Assembly: GCA_045105075.1 (NCBI GenBank)
Contig: JBGCDD010000003.1
Span: 1-36,384, forward strand
Direction: 5' to 3'
DNA from: JBGCDD01 sp045105075
Lineage (GTDB): Bacteria; Pseudomonadota; Alphaproteobacteria; Rhodobacterales; Rhodobacteraceae
Length of the DNA stretch: 36,384 nt
A program made the position numbers and the translations under genes. Of the stretch, positions 26,007 through 33,629 are shown in pieces; within the stretch, counting starts at the first letter, position 1; the number at the start of each line of letters is the position of its first letter. The notes under the pieces were generated by a model. The model did no database searches, was not told the DNA's origin, and saw only the letters and a list, made by a program, of their open reading frames with translations.

Positions 26007-26442
26007 GCACCTGCCGCGCCCGCCCCACGCTTATGTTCCGGGGCAAACGCCGCGCCATGACGAGGCCGTTTTCGCCAGCCTTCACGCCAGTGTCCGCGCC
26101 GATATGGATGCCGATACGCTGGCGCGGACCGACGCGTGGCAGGCTGCGTGGATCTACGTGGCCGAGGGTTTCTTTTGGGAAGCGCATGAAGTTCTGGAAC
26201 CCATCTGGATGGCGTTGCCCGACAAATCGCCCGAGCGGCACTTTGTTCAAGCGCTGATCCAGACCGCCAATGCGGCATTGAAGTTGGAAATGGCGCGTCC
26301 ACGTGCCGTGGTGAGGCTCTGTGACAAGGTCGATGCCCACCTTGCGGCCTGCGGCGATTCCGCTGTGATCATGGGGCGCTCACCCGACGACATCGCCAAG
26401 CTGATCTCGGATTTGCGCCAGAAGATGCAGGATAATGCATAA
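25993..26442 (+). CDS. DUF309 family protein
   Basis: A 149-residue protein of the DUF309 family. The key block is FFWEAHEVLEPIW, with the conserved E-A-H-E-x-L-E residues in a helical bundle. The N-terminus HAYVPGQTPRHDE is typical of Rhodobacteraceae members. No ATG is available; TTG 25993 is proposed because GAGG lies 9 bases upstream and the conserved N-terminus follows. It overlaps the hydrolase by 14 bp. The function of the family is unknown. The last codons contain a TGCA-N6-TGCA box ahead of boxC. Confidence 0.75.
   Translation: MKPPEHLPRPPHAYVPGQTPRHDEAVFASLHASVRADMDADTLARTDAWQAAWIYVAEGFFWEAHEVLEPIWMALPDKSPERHFVQALIQTANAALKLEMARPRAVVRLCDKVDAHLAACGDSAVIMGRSPDDIAKLISDLRQKMQDNA
26426..26439. 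promoter_or_regulatory. TGCA-N6-TGCA box upstream of boxC, candidate BoxR operator
   Basis: TGCAGGATAATGCA lies within the last codons of the DUF309 gene, 95 bp before the boxC start. A degenerate second copy, CGCATTATCTTGCC, follows at 26467-26480, with centres 41 bp apart. The placement mirrors the pair ahead of the benzoate-CoA ligase gene. Confidence 0.5.
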
Positions 26443-26534
26443 GTGATACTCAAAATCTGGAAAATACGCATTATCTTGCCTTTACGCAGCCCATCGCTCC
26501 GGGTAAGCTGTATGGAAATCATCGGAGCCATTGC

Positions 26535-28193
26535 ATGTCCAAGGTCATAGATTTTCAGACCGACCCGTCGCGTTACCGTCATTGGCGGGTGGAATACGAA
26601 GGCGATGTGGCCCATCTGGTCATGGACGTGGATGAAACTGCCGGTCTGTTTGAGGGTTATGAGCTCAAGCTGAATTCTTATGACTTGGGCGTCGATATCG
26701 AGCTGGCCGATGTGGTGCAGCGGATGCGGTTTGAGCACCCCGAAGTCAAAGTGGTGGTGATGCGTTCGGGCAAAGACAAAGTGTTCTGCGCAGGTGCCAA
26801 TATCCGGATGCTGGGCGGGGCGAGCCATGCTCATAAGGTTAATTTTTGCAAATTCACCAACGAAACCCGCAATACGTTCGAAGCCGCCGAGGTGGACTCG
26901 GGTCAGAAATACATTTGCGCCGTCAAAGGCGCATGTGCGGGCGGCGGCTACGAATTGGCTTTGGCGTGTAATTACATCATGTTGACCAATGACAGTACGT
27001 CGTCGGTGGCGTTGCCCGAGGTGCCTTTGTTGGCGGTGTTGCCGGGCACAGGCGGGCTGACCCGTGTAACTGACAAACGCAAAGTGCGTCGCGACCGGGC
27101 GGATGTGTTTTGTTCCATCGAAGAGGGCGTCAAAGGGCAGCGCGCAGTGGACTGGCGGCTGGTCGATGAGGTGGTTCCCAATTCGACCTTTGACGAAGTG
27201 GTCAATACGCGCGCCGCAGAATTCGCCGCCGCATCTGACAAAACCACTGGGCAGGGCATCGCTTTGACGCCGCTGGATCGCACCTTTGCCGAAGACGGAT
27301 CGGTCAGCTACTCTTTGGTCGAAGTCGCATTGGACCGCGCCGCAAGTACCGCGACGCTGACGTTGAAGGGGCCCGACGGCCCTGCGCCTGCCGACATGGA
27401 GGCGATGCACAGCTTGGGTGACCAAGCCTATATGCTGCGCCTGGCGCGCGAATTGGACGACGCAATTTTGCACCTGCGGTTGAACGAACGCGAACTGGCA
27501 TTGGTTGTGTTCTCAACCCAGGGCGATGCCAAATTGCTGGGCGAACACGAGGCGCTGCTGCTGGACAACGCCGACCACTGGCTGGCCAATGAGGTGCTAA
27601 AGTACTGGAAACGTGTGCTGAAACGGGTTGATATGACCTCGCGCAGTCTGGTTGCTTTGGTCGAGCATGGCTCGTGCTACGGTGGCGTTTTGGCCGAATT
27701 GCTGTGGGCGGTCGATCGCAGCTATATGATGCTGGACGCATTTGACGGCGACAATCGCCCGATGGCCGAAATCACTCTGTCGCGCGCGAATTTCGGCACG
27801 TTTCCCATGGGGAATGATCTGACCCGGCTGCAAACCCGGTTTCTTGGTGAGCCTGAGATGGTCGCCACCGTGCAGGCGCAAATCGGCGACCCGCTGGACG
27901 CGGATGCCGCAGACGCCGCCGGCTTGGTCACCTACATTCTGGACGATATCGATTGGGAAGACGAAGTGCGCCTGTTCATGGAAGAACGTGCCAGTTTCAG
28001 CCCCGATGCGATGACCGGGATGGAGGCGAACCTGCGCTTTGCGGGCCCTGAAACCATGGAAACCCGTATCTTTGGCCGCCTCACCGCGTGGCAAAACTGG
28101 ATCTTTCAGCGCCCCAATGCTGTGGGCGAAGAGGGTGCGCTGCAAAGCTATGGCAGCGGCAAACGCGGACAATACAATATGGAGCGCGTCTGA
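26535..28193 (+). CDS. boxC: benzoyl-CoA-dihydrodiol / epoxide ring-cleaving lyase
   Basis: A 552-residue protein with two crotonase-type regions. The first (about 20-260) has VFCAGANIRMLGG and VKGACAGGGYELALACNYIM, which form the oxyanion hole. The second (about 260-540) has LVEHGSCYGGVLAELLWAVD and FGTFPMGNDLTRLQTRFLG. Length and layout match BoxC. It opens the ring of 2,3-epoxybenzoyl-CoA hydrolytically without oxygen, giving 3,4-dehydroadipyl-CoA semialdehyde and formate. The ATG is preceded by CGGAG with a 7-base spacer. boxB follows 89 bp later behind stem-loops. Confidence 0.95.
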   Translation: MSKVIDFQTDPSRYRHWRVEYEGDVAHLVMDVDETAGLFEGYELKLNSYDLGVDIELADVVQRMRFEHPEVKVVVMRSGKDKVFCAGANIRMLGGASHAHKVNFCKFTNETRNTFEAAEVDSGQKYICAVKGACAGGGYELALACNYIMLTNDSTSSVALPEVPLLAVLPGTGGLTRVTDKRKVRRDRADVFCSIEEGVKGQRAVDWRLVDEVVPNSTFDEVVNTRAAEFAAASDKTTGQGIALTPLDRTFAEDGSVSYSLVEVALDRAASTATLTLKGPDGPAPADMEAMHSLGDQAYMLRLARELDDAILHLRLNERELALVVFSTQGDAKLLGEHEALLLDNADHWLANEVLKYWKRVLKRVDMTSRSLVALVEHGSCYGGVLAELLWAVDRSYMMLDAFDGDNRPMAEITLSRANFGTFPMGNDLTRLQTRFLGEPEMVATVQAQIGDPLDADAADAAGLVTYILDDIDWEDEVRLFMEERASFSPDAMTGMEANLRFAGPETMETRIFGRLTAWQNWIFQRPNAVGEEGALQSYGSGKRGQYNMERV

Positions 28194-28242
28194 CGCGCGA
28201 GACTTAGGAACAGCGCGCTTAACGCGCCGGCACAGCTAAGTC
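28184..28242 (+). other. stem-loop cluster between boxC and boxB
   Basis: Three nested or adjacent inverted repeats can be drawn. GCGCGT (28184-28189) pairs with ACGCGC (28193-28198) at the boxC stop. GACTTAG (28201-28207) pairs with CTAAGTC (28236-28242). Inside the latter, GCGCG (28213-28217) pairs with CGCGC (28223-28227) around CTTAA. There is no U-run, so an mRNA-stabilising or processing element is more likely than a full terminator. Confidence 0.5.
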
Positions 28243-28282
28243 GTGCGGCATCCCTCGTGCGGCTGGTTATTGGGAGACGAAA

Positions 28283-29734
28283 ATGCTTGATCTTATCAAC
28301 GTCAGCTACGACACCCAGATCCCCAACAATGTGGGTCTGTCCGAGGATAAAAAAGTGCTAAAGGCGCTGGAAAAATGGCACCCCGGTTACATCAATTGGT
28401 GGAACGATCTGATCCCGCAGAACTTTCAGAACTCGATGGTTTATTTGCGCACCGCCGTGTCGGTTGATCCCAAAGGGTGGGCAAAGTTTGATTATGTGAA
28501 GATGCCGGAATACCGCTGGGGCGTGCTGCTGGCTCCAGCTGTGGAGGACCGCAAAATCCCGATGGGCGAGCATTACGGCGAGCCGGCTTGGCAAGAAGTG
28601 CCCGGTGAATACCGCAACATGCTCAAGCGGATGATCGTGATTCAGGGCGATACCGAGCCGGGCTCGGTCGAACAACAGCGCTTTCTGGGTCTGACCGCGC
28701 CGTCGCTTTATGACATGCGCAACCTGTTTCAGGTCAACGTGGAAGAGGGGCGGCATCTGTGGGCGATGGTCTATCTGCTGCAGAAGTATTTCGGCCGTGA
28801 CGGGCGCGAAGAAGCCGACGATATGCTGGTGCGGTCTTCGGGGAATGAGGACGCACCGCGCATGCTGGGTGCGTTCAATGAAGAAACGCCTGATTGGCTG
28901 TCTTTCTTCATGTTCACCTATTTTACCGACCGTGATGGCAAAATGCAGCTGGAATCGCTGGCGCAATCCGGGTTTGACCCGCTGTCGCGCACCTGCCGCT
29001 TTATGCTGACTGAAGAAGCGCACCATATGTTTGTCGGCGAAACCGGTGTCGGGCGCACCATTCAGGCGACGCTGGAGGCGATGGCGGCCAATGGCATCAC
29101 CGACCCCTATGACATCAACAAGATCCGTGATCTGGGTGTGATCGACCTGCCAACGATCCAGAAAAAGCTGAACCTGCACTACACGCTCAGCCTCGATCTG
29201 TTTGGCCAGGAGGTTAGCACCAACGCGGCCAATGCGTTTAATTCGGGCATCAAAGGGCGGTACATGGAGGGGCGGATCAAGGATGATCACCAGCTCAACA
29301 ATGACACCTATCAGGTCAGTACGGTCAAAGAGGGTAAAATCATCACTGAAGATGTGCCGGCTCTGACCGCGATCAACATGCGTCTGCGTGATGATTATGT
29401 GCGCGATGCGGCGGGCGGTGTCGGGCGTTGGAACAAGTTGATCGCCAAATCGGGCGTGGAATTTGTGCTCAAGCTGCCCCACGAAGGCTTTCACCGTCAG
29501 ATCGGTGTGTTTTCCAGCGTTGCGGTGGACCCGGATGGCGCCATCATCACAGCCGAACAATGGGCTGCAAAACAACACGAATGGCTGCCGACAAAGGCGG
29601 ATGGTGATTTCATCCAGTCGCTGATGGTGCCGTGTTTTGAGCCAGGCAAGTACGCCACGTGGATCGCGCCGCCCAAAGTCGGCATCGATAACAAGCCGGG
29701 CGATTTTGAATATGTAAAATTGCACATGGCTTGA
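28283..29734 (+). CDS. boxB: benzoyl-CoA 2,3-epoxidase (oxygenase) subunit B
   Basis: A 483-residue diiron oxygenase, the usual BoxB length. E-x-x-H pairs occur at EGRH (155-158) and EAHH (245-248), in the context VNVEEGRHLWAMVYLL and CRFMLTEEAHHMFVGETGVG. These are the carboxylate-bridged diiron ligands of the family. It epoxidises benzoyl-CoA with electrons from BoxA. The ATG at 28283 has GGGAG 6 bases upstream. A stem-loop begins 4 bp after the stop, and a short cysteine-rich gene separates it from boxA. Confidence 0.95.
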   Translation: MLDLINVSYDTQIPNNVGLSEDKKVLKALEKWHPGYINWWNDLIPQNFQNSMVYLRTAVSVDPKGWAKFDYVKMPEYRWGVLLAPAVEDRKIPMGEHYGEPAWQEVPGEYRNMLKRMIVIQGDTEPGSVEQQRFLGLTAPSLYDMRNLFQVNVEEGRHLWAMVYLLQKYFGRDGREEADDMLVRSSGNEDAPRMLGAFNEETPDWLSFFMFTYFTDRDGKMQLESLAQSGFDPLSRTCRFMLTEEAHHMFVGETGVGRTIQATLEAMAANGITDPYDINKIRDLGVIDLPTIQKKLNLHYTLSLDLFGQEVSTNAANAFNSGIKGRYMEGRIKDDHQLNNDTYQVSTVKEGKIITEDVPALTAINMRLRDDYVRDAAGGVGRWNKLIAKSGVEFVLKLPHEGFHRQIGVFSSVAVDPDGAIITAEQWAAKQHEWLPTKADGDFIQSLMVPCFEPGKYATWIAPPKVGIDNKPGDFEYVKLHMA

Positions 29735-29737
29735 TCT

Positions 29738-29759
29738 GTTTGGAAACACTGTTCCAAAC
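29738..29759 (+). terminator. stem-loop after boxB
   Basis: GTTTGGAA (29738-29745) and TTCCAAAC (29752-29759) form a perfect 8-bp stem with a 6-base loop right after the boxB stop. It could attenuate transcription into boxA, or be a protein-binding palindrome. A second imperfect hairpin, ATCACCCGG (29790-29798) with CCGGGGTGAT (29826-29835), follows. Confidence 0.45.
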
Positions 29760-29925
29760 TTTGGATTGATTGGCCAAGATATGCGAACAATCACCCGGGT
29801 GCGACGCTCAGACTTTTGCGCCGTACCGGGGTGATGTGGTAATGTGAACTGAGACACAGTCATCAGGCAAATTTCATTTTATCACCTGTTTGCAGATCAT
29901 AACCTATTGAAACGGAGCATTTGTC

Positions 29926-30102
29926 ATGAACATTCAGCGCAGCAACCCCAGCACAGGACACGTCAACGCATTGGCCCAGGAAATGGCCGACCTGAACGGC
30001 CCTTGTGTCGGATGTGAAGGCTGCAATGGCGTGTGTCAGGCTTTGATCGATGCGCTGATGCTTCCGAATGTTATTCTGTCCAGGAAACGCGACTCTCAAT
30101 GA
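29926..30102 (+). CDS. 58-aa four-cysteine protein, possible single-cluster mini-ferredoxin, coupled to boxA
   Basis: A 58-residue ORF beginning MNIQRSNPSTGHVNALAQEM and ending ILSRKRDSQ. Cysteines 27, 30, 33 and 37 in PCVGCEGCNGVC have exactly the CX2CX2CX3 C spacing of a [4Fe-4S] ferredoxin loop. There is no second cluster, although a ferredoxin normally needs a remote Cys or Pro. GGAG lies 8 bases before the ATG. Its TGA overlaps the boxA ATG as ATGA (30099-30102), so it is translationally coupled to the BoxA reductase. I do not recognise the family. Electron transfer or cluster delivery to BoxA/BoxB is a hypothesis. Zinc binding or a regulatory role cannot be excluded. Confidence 0.72.
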   Translation: MNIQRSNPSTGHVNALAQEMADLNGPCVGCEGCNGVCQALIDALMLPNVILSRKRDSQ

Positions 30103-31286
30103 CCCAACCGCTGAAACAGCACCTGATCGACCCCGAAATCTGCATCCGCTGCTACACCTGCGAGATGACCTGCCCGGAGGAGGCGATCGAGCATGATGAC
30201 AACAATGTCGTGGTCGATGCGTCCAAATGTAATTTCTGCATGGATTGTATCCCGGTGTGCCCAACCGGATCGATCGATGAGTGGCGCGTGGTGAACACGG
30301 CCTACACGCTTGAAGAACAATACGAATTCGAAGAGCTGCCGGAACAAGCAGACATAGAAATCGCCAGCAGTGAGTCCGACGAGGCGCTGGATGATGCGGT
30401 GGCCGCTCTTTTGGCGCAAGCGCATGCTGGCGCGGGCGGAAAAGCCAAAGCGCCGGCAACAGCCAGCAAACCCACGATCAATATGTACAATCTTGGCAAG
30501 CCGGCAATCGCGACGGTGCAGGGCAACTACCGTCTGACAGACGCAGACAGCGACAGCGACGTGCGCCACATCATCCTTGATCTTGGCGGGCTGCCGTTCC
30601 CGGCTTTGGAAGGCCAAAGTATTGGCATTATCGCGCCCGGTACTGATGAGAATGGCAACGCGCATTTGCCCCGGCTTTACTCGGTATCTAGCCCGCGTGA
30701 CGGCGAACGGCCCGGGTACAACAACGTCTCGCTGACCGTGAAACGCGAAGAGCAGGGCATCTGTTCCAACTATATCTGTGATCTGGCCAAAGGTGATCAG
30801 GTGCAATTGACCGGCCCGTTCGGCGCCACGTTCCTGTTGCCCTCGGACTCCGAGGCGCATCTTTTGATGATCTGTACGGGTACTGGCTCGGCTCCGTTTC
30901 GGGCATTTACCATGCGTCGCCAACGCGAAGTTCCAAAGGCCAGTGAGAAACTGACGCTGGTGTTTGGCGCGCGACGCCCTCAGGAACTGCCATATTTCGG
31001 ACCGCTGAAAAAAGTACCCGATAATTTCATGAAAAAACAGTTTGCTTTTTCACGCCAAGACGACGCGCCAAAGCAATACGTGCAGGACAAGCTGCGCGAA
31101 ACTGCCGATGACGTGGCAGCATTGTTAACCGACCCCAAGGGCCACATCTATATTTGCGGGCTCAAAGCGATGGAACAGGGCGTCGAAGAGGCCATGCGCG
31201 ACATCGCGCGTGGGATAGGACTGGATTGGACCGCCGTGCGCGATGCGATGCGTGAAGATGGGCGCTATCACGTGGAAACTTACTGA
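30099..31286 (+). CDS. boxA: benzoyl-CoA 2,3-epoxidase reductase subunit A
   Basis: A 395-residue iron-sulfur flavoprotein. The N-terminal 2[4Fe-4S] ferredoxin domain has Cys15, 18, 21, 25 and Cys44, 47, 50, 54. An acidic, Ala-rich linker (about 70-130) leads to an FNR-type module with RLYSVSSPRDGE (FAD binding), GTGSAPFRAF (NADPH binding) and a terminal GRYHVETY. It passes electrons from NADPH to BoxB. The ATG at 30099 is preceded by AGGAAA; a longer frame reaches 30033 but runs inside the small upstream gene. The thioesterase gene starts directly after its stop. Confidence 0.95.
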   Translation: MTQPLKQHLIDPEICIRCYTCEMTCPEEAIEHDDNNVVVDASKCNFCMDCIPVCPTGSIDEWRVVNTAYTLEEQYEFEELPEQADIEIASSESDEALDDAVAALLAQAHAGAGGKAKAPATASKPTINMYNLGKPAIATVQGNYRLTDADSDSDVRHIILDLGGLPFPALEGQSIGIIAPGTDENGNAHLPRLYSVSSPRDGERPGYNNVSLTVKREEQGICSNYICDLAKGDQVQLTGPFGATFLLPSDSEAHLLMICTGTGSAPFRAFTMRRQREVPKASEKLTLVFGARRPQELPYFGPLKKVPDNFMKKQFAFSRQDDAPKQYVQDKLRETADDVAALLTDPKGHIYICGLKAMEQGVEEAMRDIARGIGLDWTAVRDAMREDGRYHVETY

Positions 31287-31712
31287 ATGTCTGATCCCTT
31301 TGTGCACGAAATGCGCGTCACCTGGGGCGATTGCGACCCGGCGCGCATCGCCTATACCGGGCGTCTGCCCGAGTTTGCGCTGCAAGCCATCAACGCCTGG
31401 TGGGAACACCATCTGGACGGAGATGGATGGTATCAGCTGGAACTGGATCGGAAAGTTGGCACGCCCTTTGTGCATCTTTCGCTCGATTTTCGCTCGCCCG
31501 TGACACCACGCCATCGGTTGATGTGTCATGTTTGGCCGACGCGGCTGGGCAACAGCTCGATTACATTCCGCGTTGAGGCCTATCAGAACGATGTTTTGTG
31601 CTTTGAAGGCACGTTTGTGTGTGTGTTCACAGTGGCCGATGCGACCAAGCTGACGACCCGCACTCCCCCATCTGACATTCGCGCCGTGGTGGAGCCATTG
31701 ATTCGCGTGTGA
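31287..31712 (+). CDS. 4-hydroxybenzoyl-CoA thioesterase-like (hotdog) protein
   Basis: A 141-residue hotdog-fold acyl-CoA thioesterase. WGDCDPARIAYTGRLPEFAL (13-32) matches the active-site helix of Pseudomonas-type 4-hydroxybenzoyl-CoA thioesterase, with catalytic Asp17. The rest of the fold, including TPFVHLSLDFRSPV, is intact. In a benzoate cluster it probably rescues CoA from benzoyl-CoA or a dead-end thioester. The ATG directly follows the boxA stop, so it belongs to the boxA transcription unit. Confidence 0.88.
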   Translation: MSDPFVHEMRVTWGDCDPARIAYTGRLPEFALQAINAWWEHHLDGDGWYQLELDRKVGTPFVHLSLDFRSPVTPRHRLMCHVWPTRLGNSSITFRVEAYQNDVLCFEGTFVCVFTVADATKLTTRTPPSDIRAVVEPLIRV

Positions 31713-31722
31713 CCAAGACTAT

Positions 31723-31780
31723 TTGCACAATAACGCCTAATTGATTGCGCGGCACCGCCGGGCAACTTAAATTTGTGCAA
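31723..31780. promoter_or_regulatory. TTGCACAA / TTGTGCAA inverted pair ahead of boxR
   Basis: TTGCACAA at 31723-31730 and its inverted copy TTGTGCAA at 31773-31780 have centres 50 bp apart, and each contains a TGCA core. The same 50-bp distance separates the two boxes before the benzoate-CoA ligase gene. The region lies between the thioesterase stop and the boxR start and could serve autoregulation. Confidence 0.5.
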
Positions 31781-31803
31781 TATTTCTCGCCTTGGGGGCC
31801 GCA

Positions 31804-32685
31804 GTGACACCGTCGCCAGATCTCAATTCCGCCGATCGGCTGATTGCCCAGGTGGGCCGGCGGGTCCGCCATTTGCGCGAAGCCAAGCATTTGCCGCGCC
31901 GTGTGTTATCCGAAATGTCGGGCGTTTCGCCTCGGTACTTGGCCCAGCTTGAAGCAGGTCAGGGCAATATTTCCATTGGCTTGCTGTTTCGCGTCGCCAC
32001 CGCACTGGACTGTGAAATTGACGCTTTGATAGGCACAGTGCCACAACCCGATGCGCAAGCGTTGGATGTGGCGCGCCTGTTTCAGGCCGCGACGGCTCAG
32101 ACGCAAGCCAAGGTGCTCGAAACGCTTTCGGCGGCTTCTGCACGTGCACCCAGAGCGCGGCGCATCTGTCTGGTGGGCTTGCGCGGCGCGGGAAAGTCGA
32201 CCTTGGGGGCGATGGTGGGCAAGGCGCTGGACGTGCCGTTTGTAGAGCTCAACCGCGAGATCCAGGATCACTCGGGCATGCCGGTGGACGAAGTGATGGC
32301 GCTTTACGGTCCGGAAGGATATCGCGATTTAGAGGCGCAAGCGATTGCCCGGGTGGTTGAGCGTTATGAGGCGATGGTTCTGGCCGTAGCTGGCGGAATT
32401 GTCGCGGCGCCAGACACTTACGCAACTGTGCTAAGCCGGTTTCACACCGTTTGGATCAAAACATCGCCCGAAGAACACATGGCCCGGGTGCGCGCGCAAG
32501 GGGATGAACGCCCGATGGCGGGCAATCCCGAAGCAATGGCGCAATTGCATGCGATTTTGGCCGGTCGAGAGCCGCTTTATGCCCAGGCTGAGGCTCATTT
32601 GGACACATCCGGATGCAGCGTCAAAGCGTCCCTGGCCGAACTTTTGCACCTGATCCGTGATCAGGGTTTTGCCGAGCCGGCGTGA
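31804..32685 (+). CDS. boxR: BoxR-type regulator: HTH plus shikimate-kinase-like domain
   Basis: A 293-residue protein with a BzdR/BoxR layout. An N-terminal HTH_3 domain (about 15-78) reads VRHLREAKHLPRRVLSEMSG and then VSPRYLAQLEAGQGNISIGL. A linker (about 80-118) leads to a shikimate-kinase-like domain with the P-loop GLRGAGKST (125-133). The C-terminal domain is the sensor for benzoyl-CoA in characterised members. GTG 31804 is the preferred start with a G-rich stretch upstream; TTG 31792 is in frame. It ends as GTGA overlapping the next gene. It should control the TGCA-box promoters in this cluster. Confidence 0.93.
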   Translation: MTPSPDLNSADRLIAQVGRRVRHLREAKHLPRRVLSEMSGVSPRYLAQLEAGQGNISIGLLFRVATALDCEIDALIGTVPQPDAQALDVARLFQAATAQTQAKVLETLSAASARAPRARRICLVGLRGAGKSTLGAMVGKALDVPFVELNREIQDHSGMPVDEVMALYGPEGYRDLEAQAIARVVERYEAMVLAVAGGIVAAPDTYATVLSRFHTVWIKTSPEEHMARVRAQGDERPMAGNPEAMAQLHAILAGREPLYAQAEAHLDTSGCSVKASLAELLHLIRDQGFAEPA

Positions 32686-33629
32686 TCGCGGTGCGCCGCG
32701 TTGTGGTGGTGGGCGCCGGTGCGGGTGGCGCCGAACTGGCGCGGATCTTGGCCCAAGCCGGCTTGCAAACAATGGTTTTTGACCCGGATCCTGATGTGGC
32801 TGACCGCGTTGCGCATGTTTTGCACGCGACGGCGGCGCGCTATGTCGGCGCCGTGGATCAGGTCGGCCCAATCGATGCGGTATTGATTGCCGAGCCTTTG
32901 ATCGACCCCGATGTGTTTGGCCAATCCGCTCTGATTGCCAGCTGTTCGCCAAATGCGCCGCAAAAGCATATGTCGTTTCTGCCTGTCGCGCCGGTTCATC
33001 TGCGCCCTTTGGTGGAAATCAGGGCGTGCGATGGCCAGGACAGCTCGGTCGCTTTTGATCTGGCCCGTCAGCTGCAAAAGGTTCCGATCCTGGCGCCGCA
33101 GAGCGGTTGGTCGCTGGCGACACGTTTGATTTTTGCGCTGAACGATGCGGCCACGCGGTTGGTTCTCATGGGCGCGGTCCCGCATGAGGTCGACGAGGCG
33201 ATGGTGGCATTTGGCTTCGATTTGGGTGTGTTTGAGGCACAGGACCTGATTGGGTTGGACGTCGGTTATGTCTTGCGGCGCGATCGGGGGGACAAGCCCG
33301 CGCATTGGGCAATTCCGGATCGGATGGTGGAGGAGGGACGGTTGGGGCACAAGGCCAGCGTTGGTTGGTATCGCTATCCCGGCGGAGGTGGTGCGGTGAT
33401 TGACCCGTTGGTCGAAGATCTGGCCCGCGAAGAGGCCTGGTTTGCGGGGTGTTCTACGCGCGATGTGTCGGGCGATGAGATCATCGAAACGGTGCTGGCT
33501 GCGTTGCGTGCCGAAGGAAAAAACATTTTGGATCAAGATCTTGCAAGTGATGTGGAACAGATCAATCAGATCAGCACTCTGGGTCTTGGGTATCCGGTGG
33601 CACAGCCTGGATTGATGACGTCTGCTTAG
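32682..33629 (+). CDS. 3-hydroxyacyl-CoA dehydrogenase-like protein, catalytic His apparently lost
   Basis: A 315-residue protein. A Rossmann NAD domain opens with VVVVGAGAGGAELA (7-20), and a C-terminal 3HCDH region has VDEAMVAFGFDLGVFEAQDL, LIGLDVGYVL and GRLGHKASVGWYRYPG. The C-terminal tail (about 265-315) resembles the second 3HCDH repeat of FadB/FadJ. The N-domain is about 30 residues shorter than usual. In PVAPVHLRPLVE (101-112), Leu100 aligns by eye with the catalytic His of HFFNP, while Ser89 and Glu112 are kept. The catalytic Asn is also not evident at 141-148. It starts at GTG 32682, overlapping boxR by 4 bp. Box-pathway beta-oxidation would be the expected role. Confidence 0.75.
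   Translation: MIAVRRVVVVGAGAGGAELARILAQAGLQTMVFDPDPDVADRVAHVLHATAARYVGAVDQVGPIDAVLIAEPLIDPDVFGQSALIASCSPNAPQKHMSFLPVAPVHLRPLVEIRACDGQDSSVAFDLARQLQKVPILAPQSGWSLATRLIFALNDAATRLVLMGAVPHEVDEAMVAFGFDLGVFEAQDLIGLDVGYVLRRDRGDKPAHWAIPDRMVEEGRLGHKASVGWYRYPGGGGAVIDPLVEDLAREEAWFAGCSTRDVSGDEIIETVLAALRAEGKNILDQDLASDVEQINQISTLGLGYPVAQPGLMTSA

Noticed and set aside
26247..27473. 408-codon open frame antisense to boxC
   Set aside because: Shadow of boxC; composition rich in His, Arg and Gln with no recognisable domain.
28358..29863. 501-codon open frame antisense to boxB
   Set aside because: BoxB is a full-length, clearly recognised enzyme in the other strand; the antisense frame has no family resemblance and arises from codon bias.
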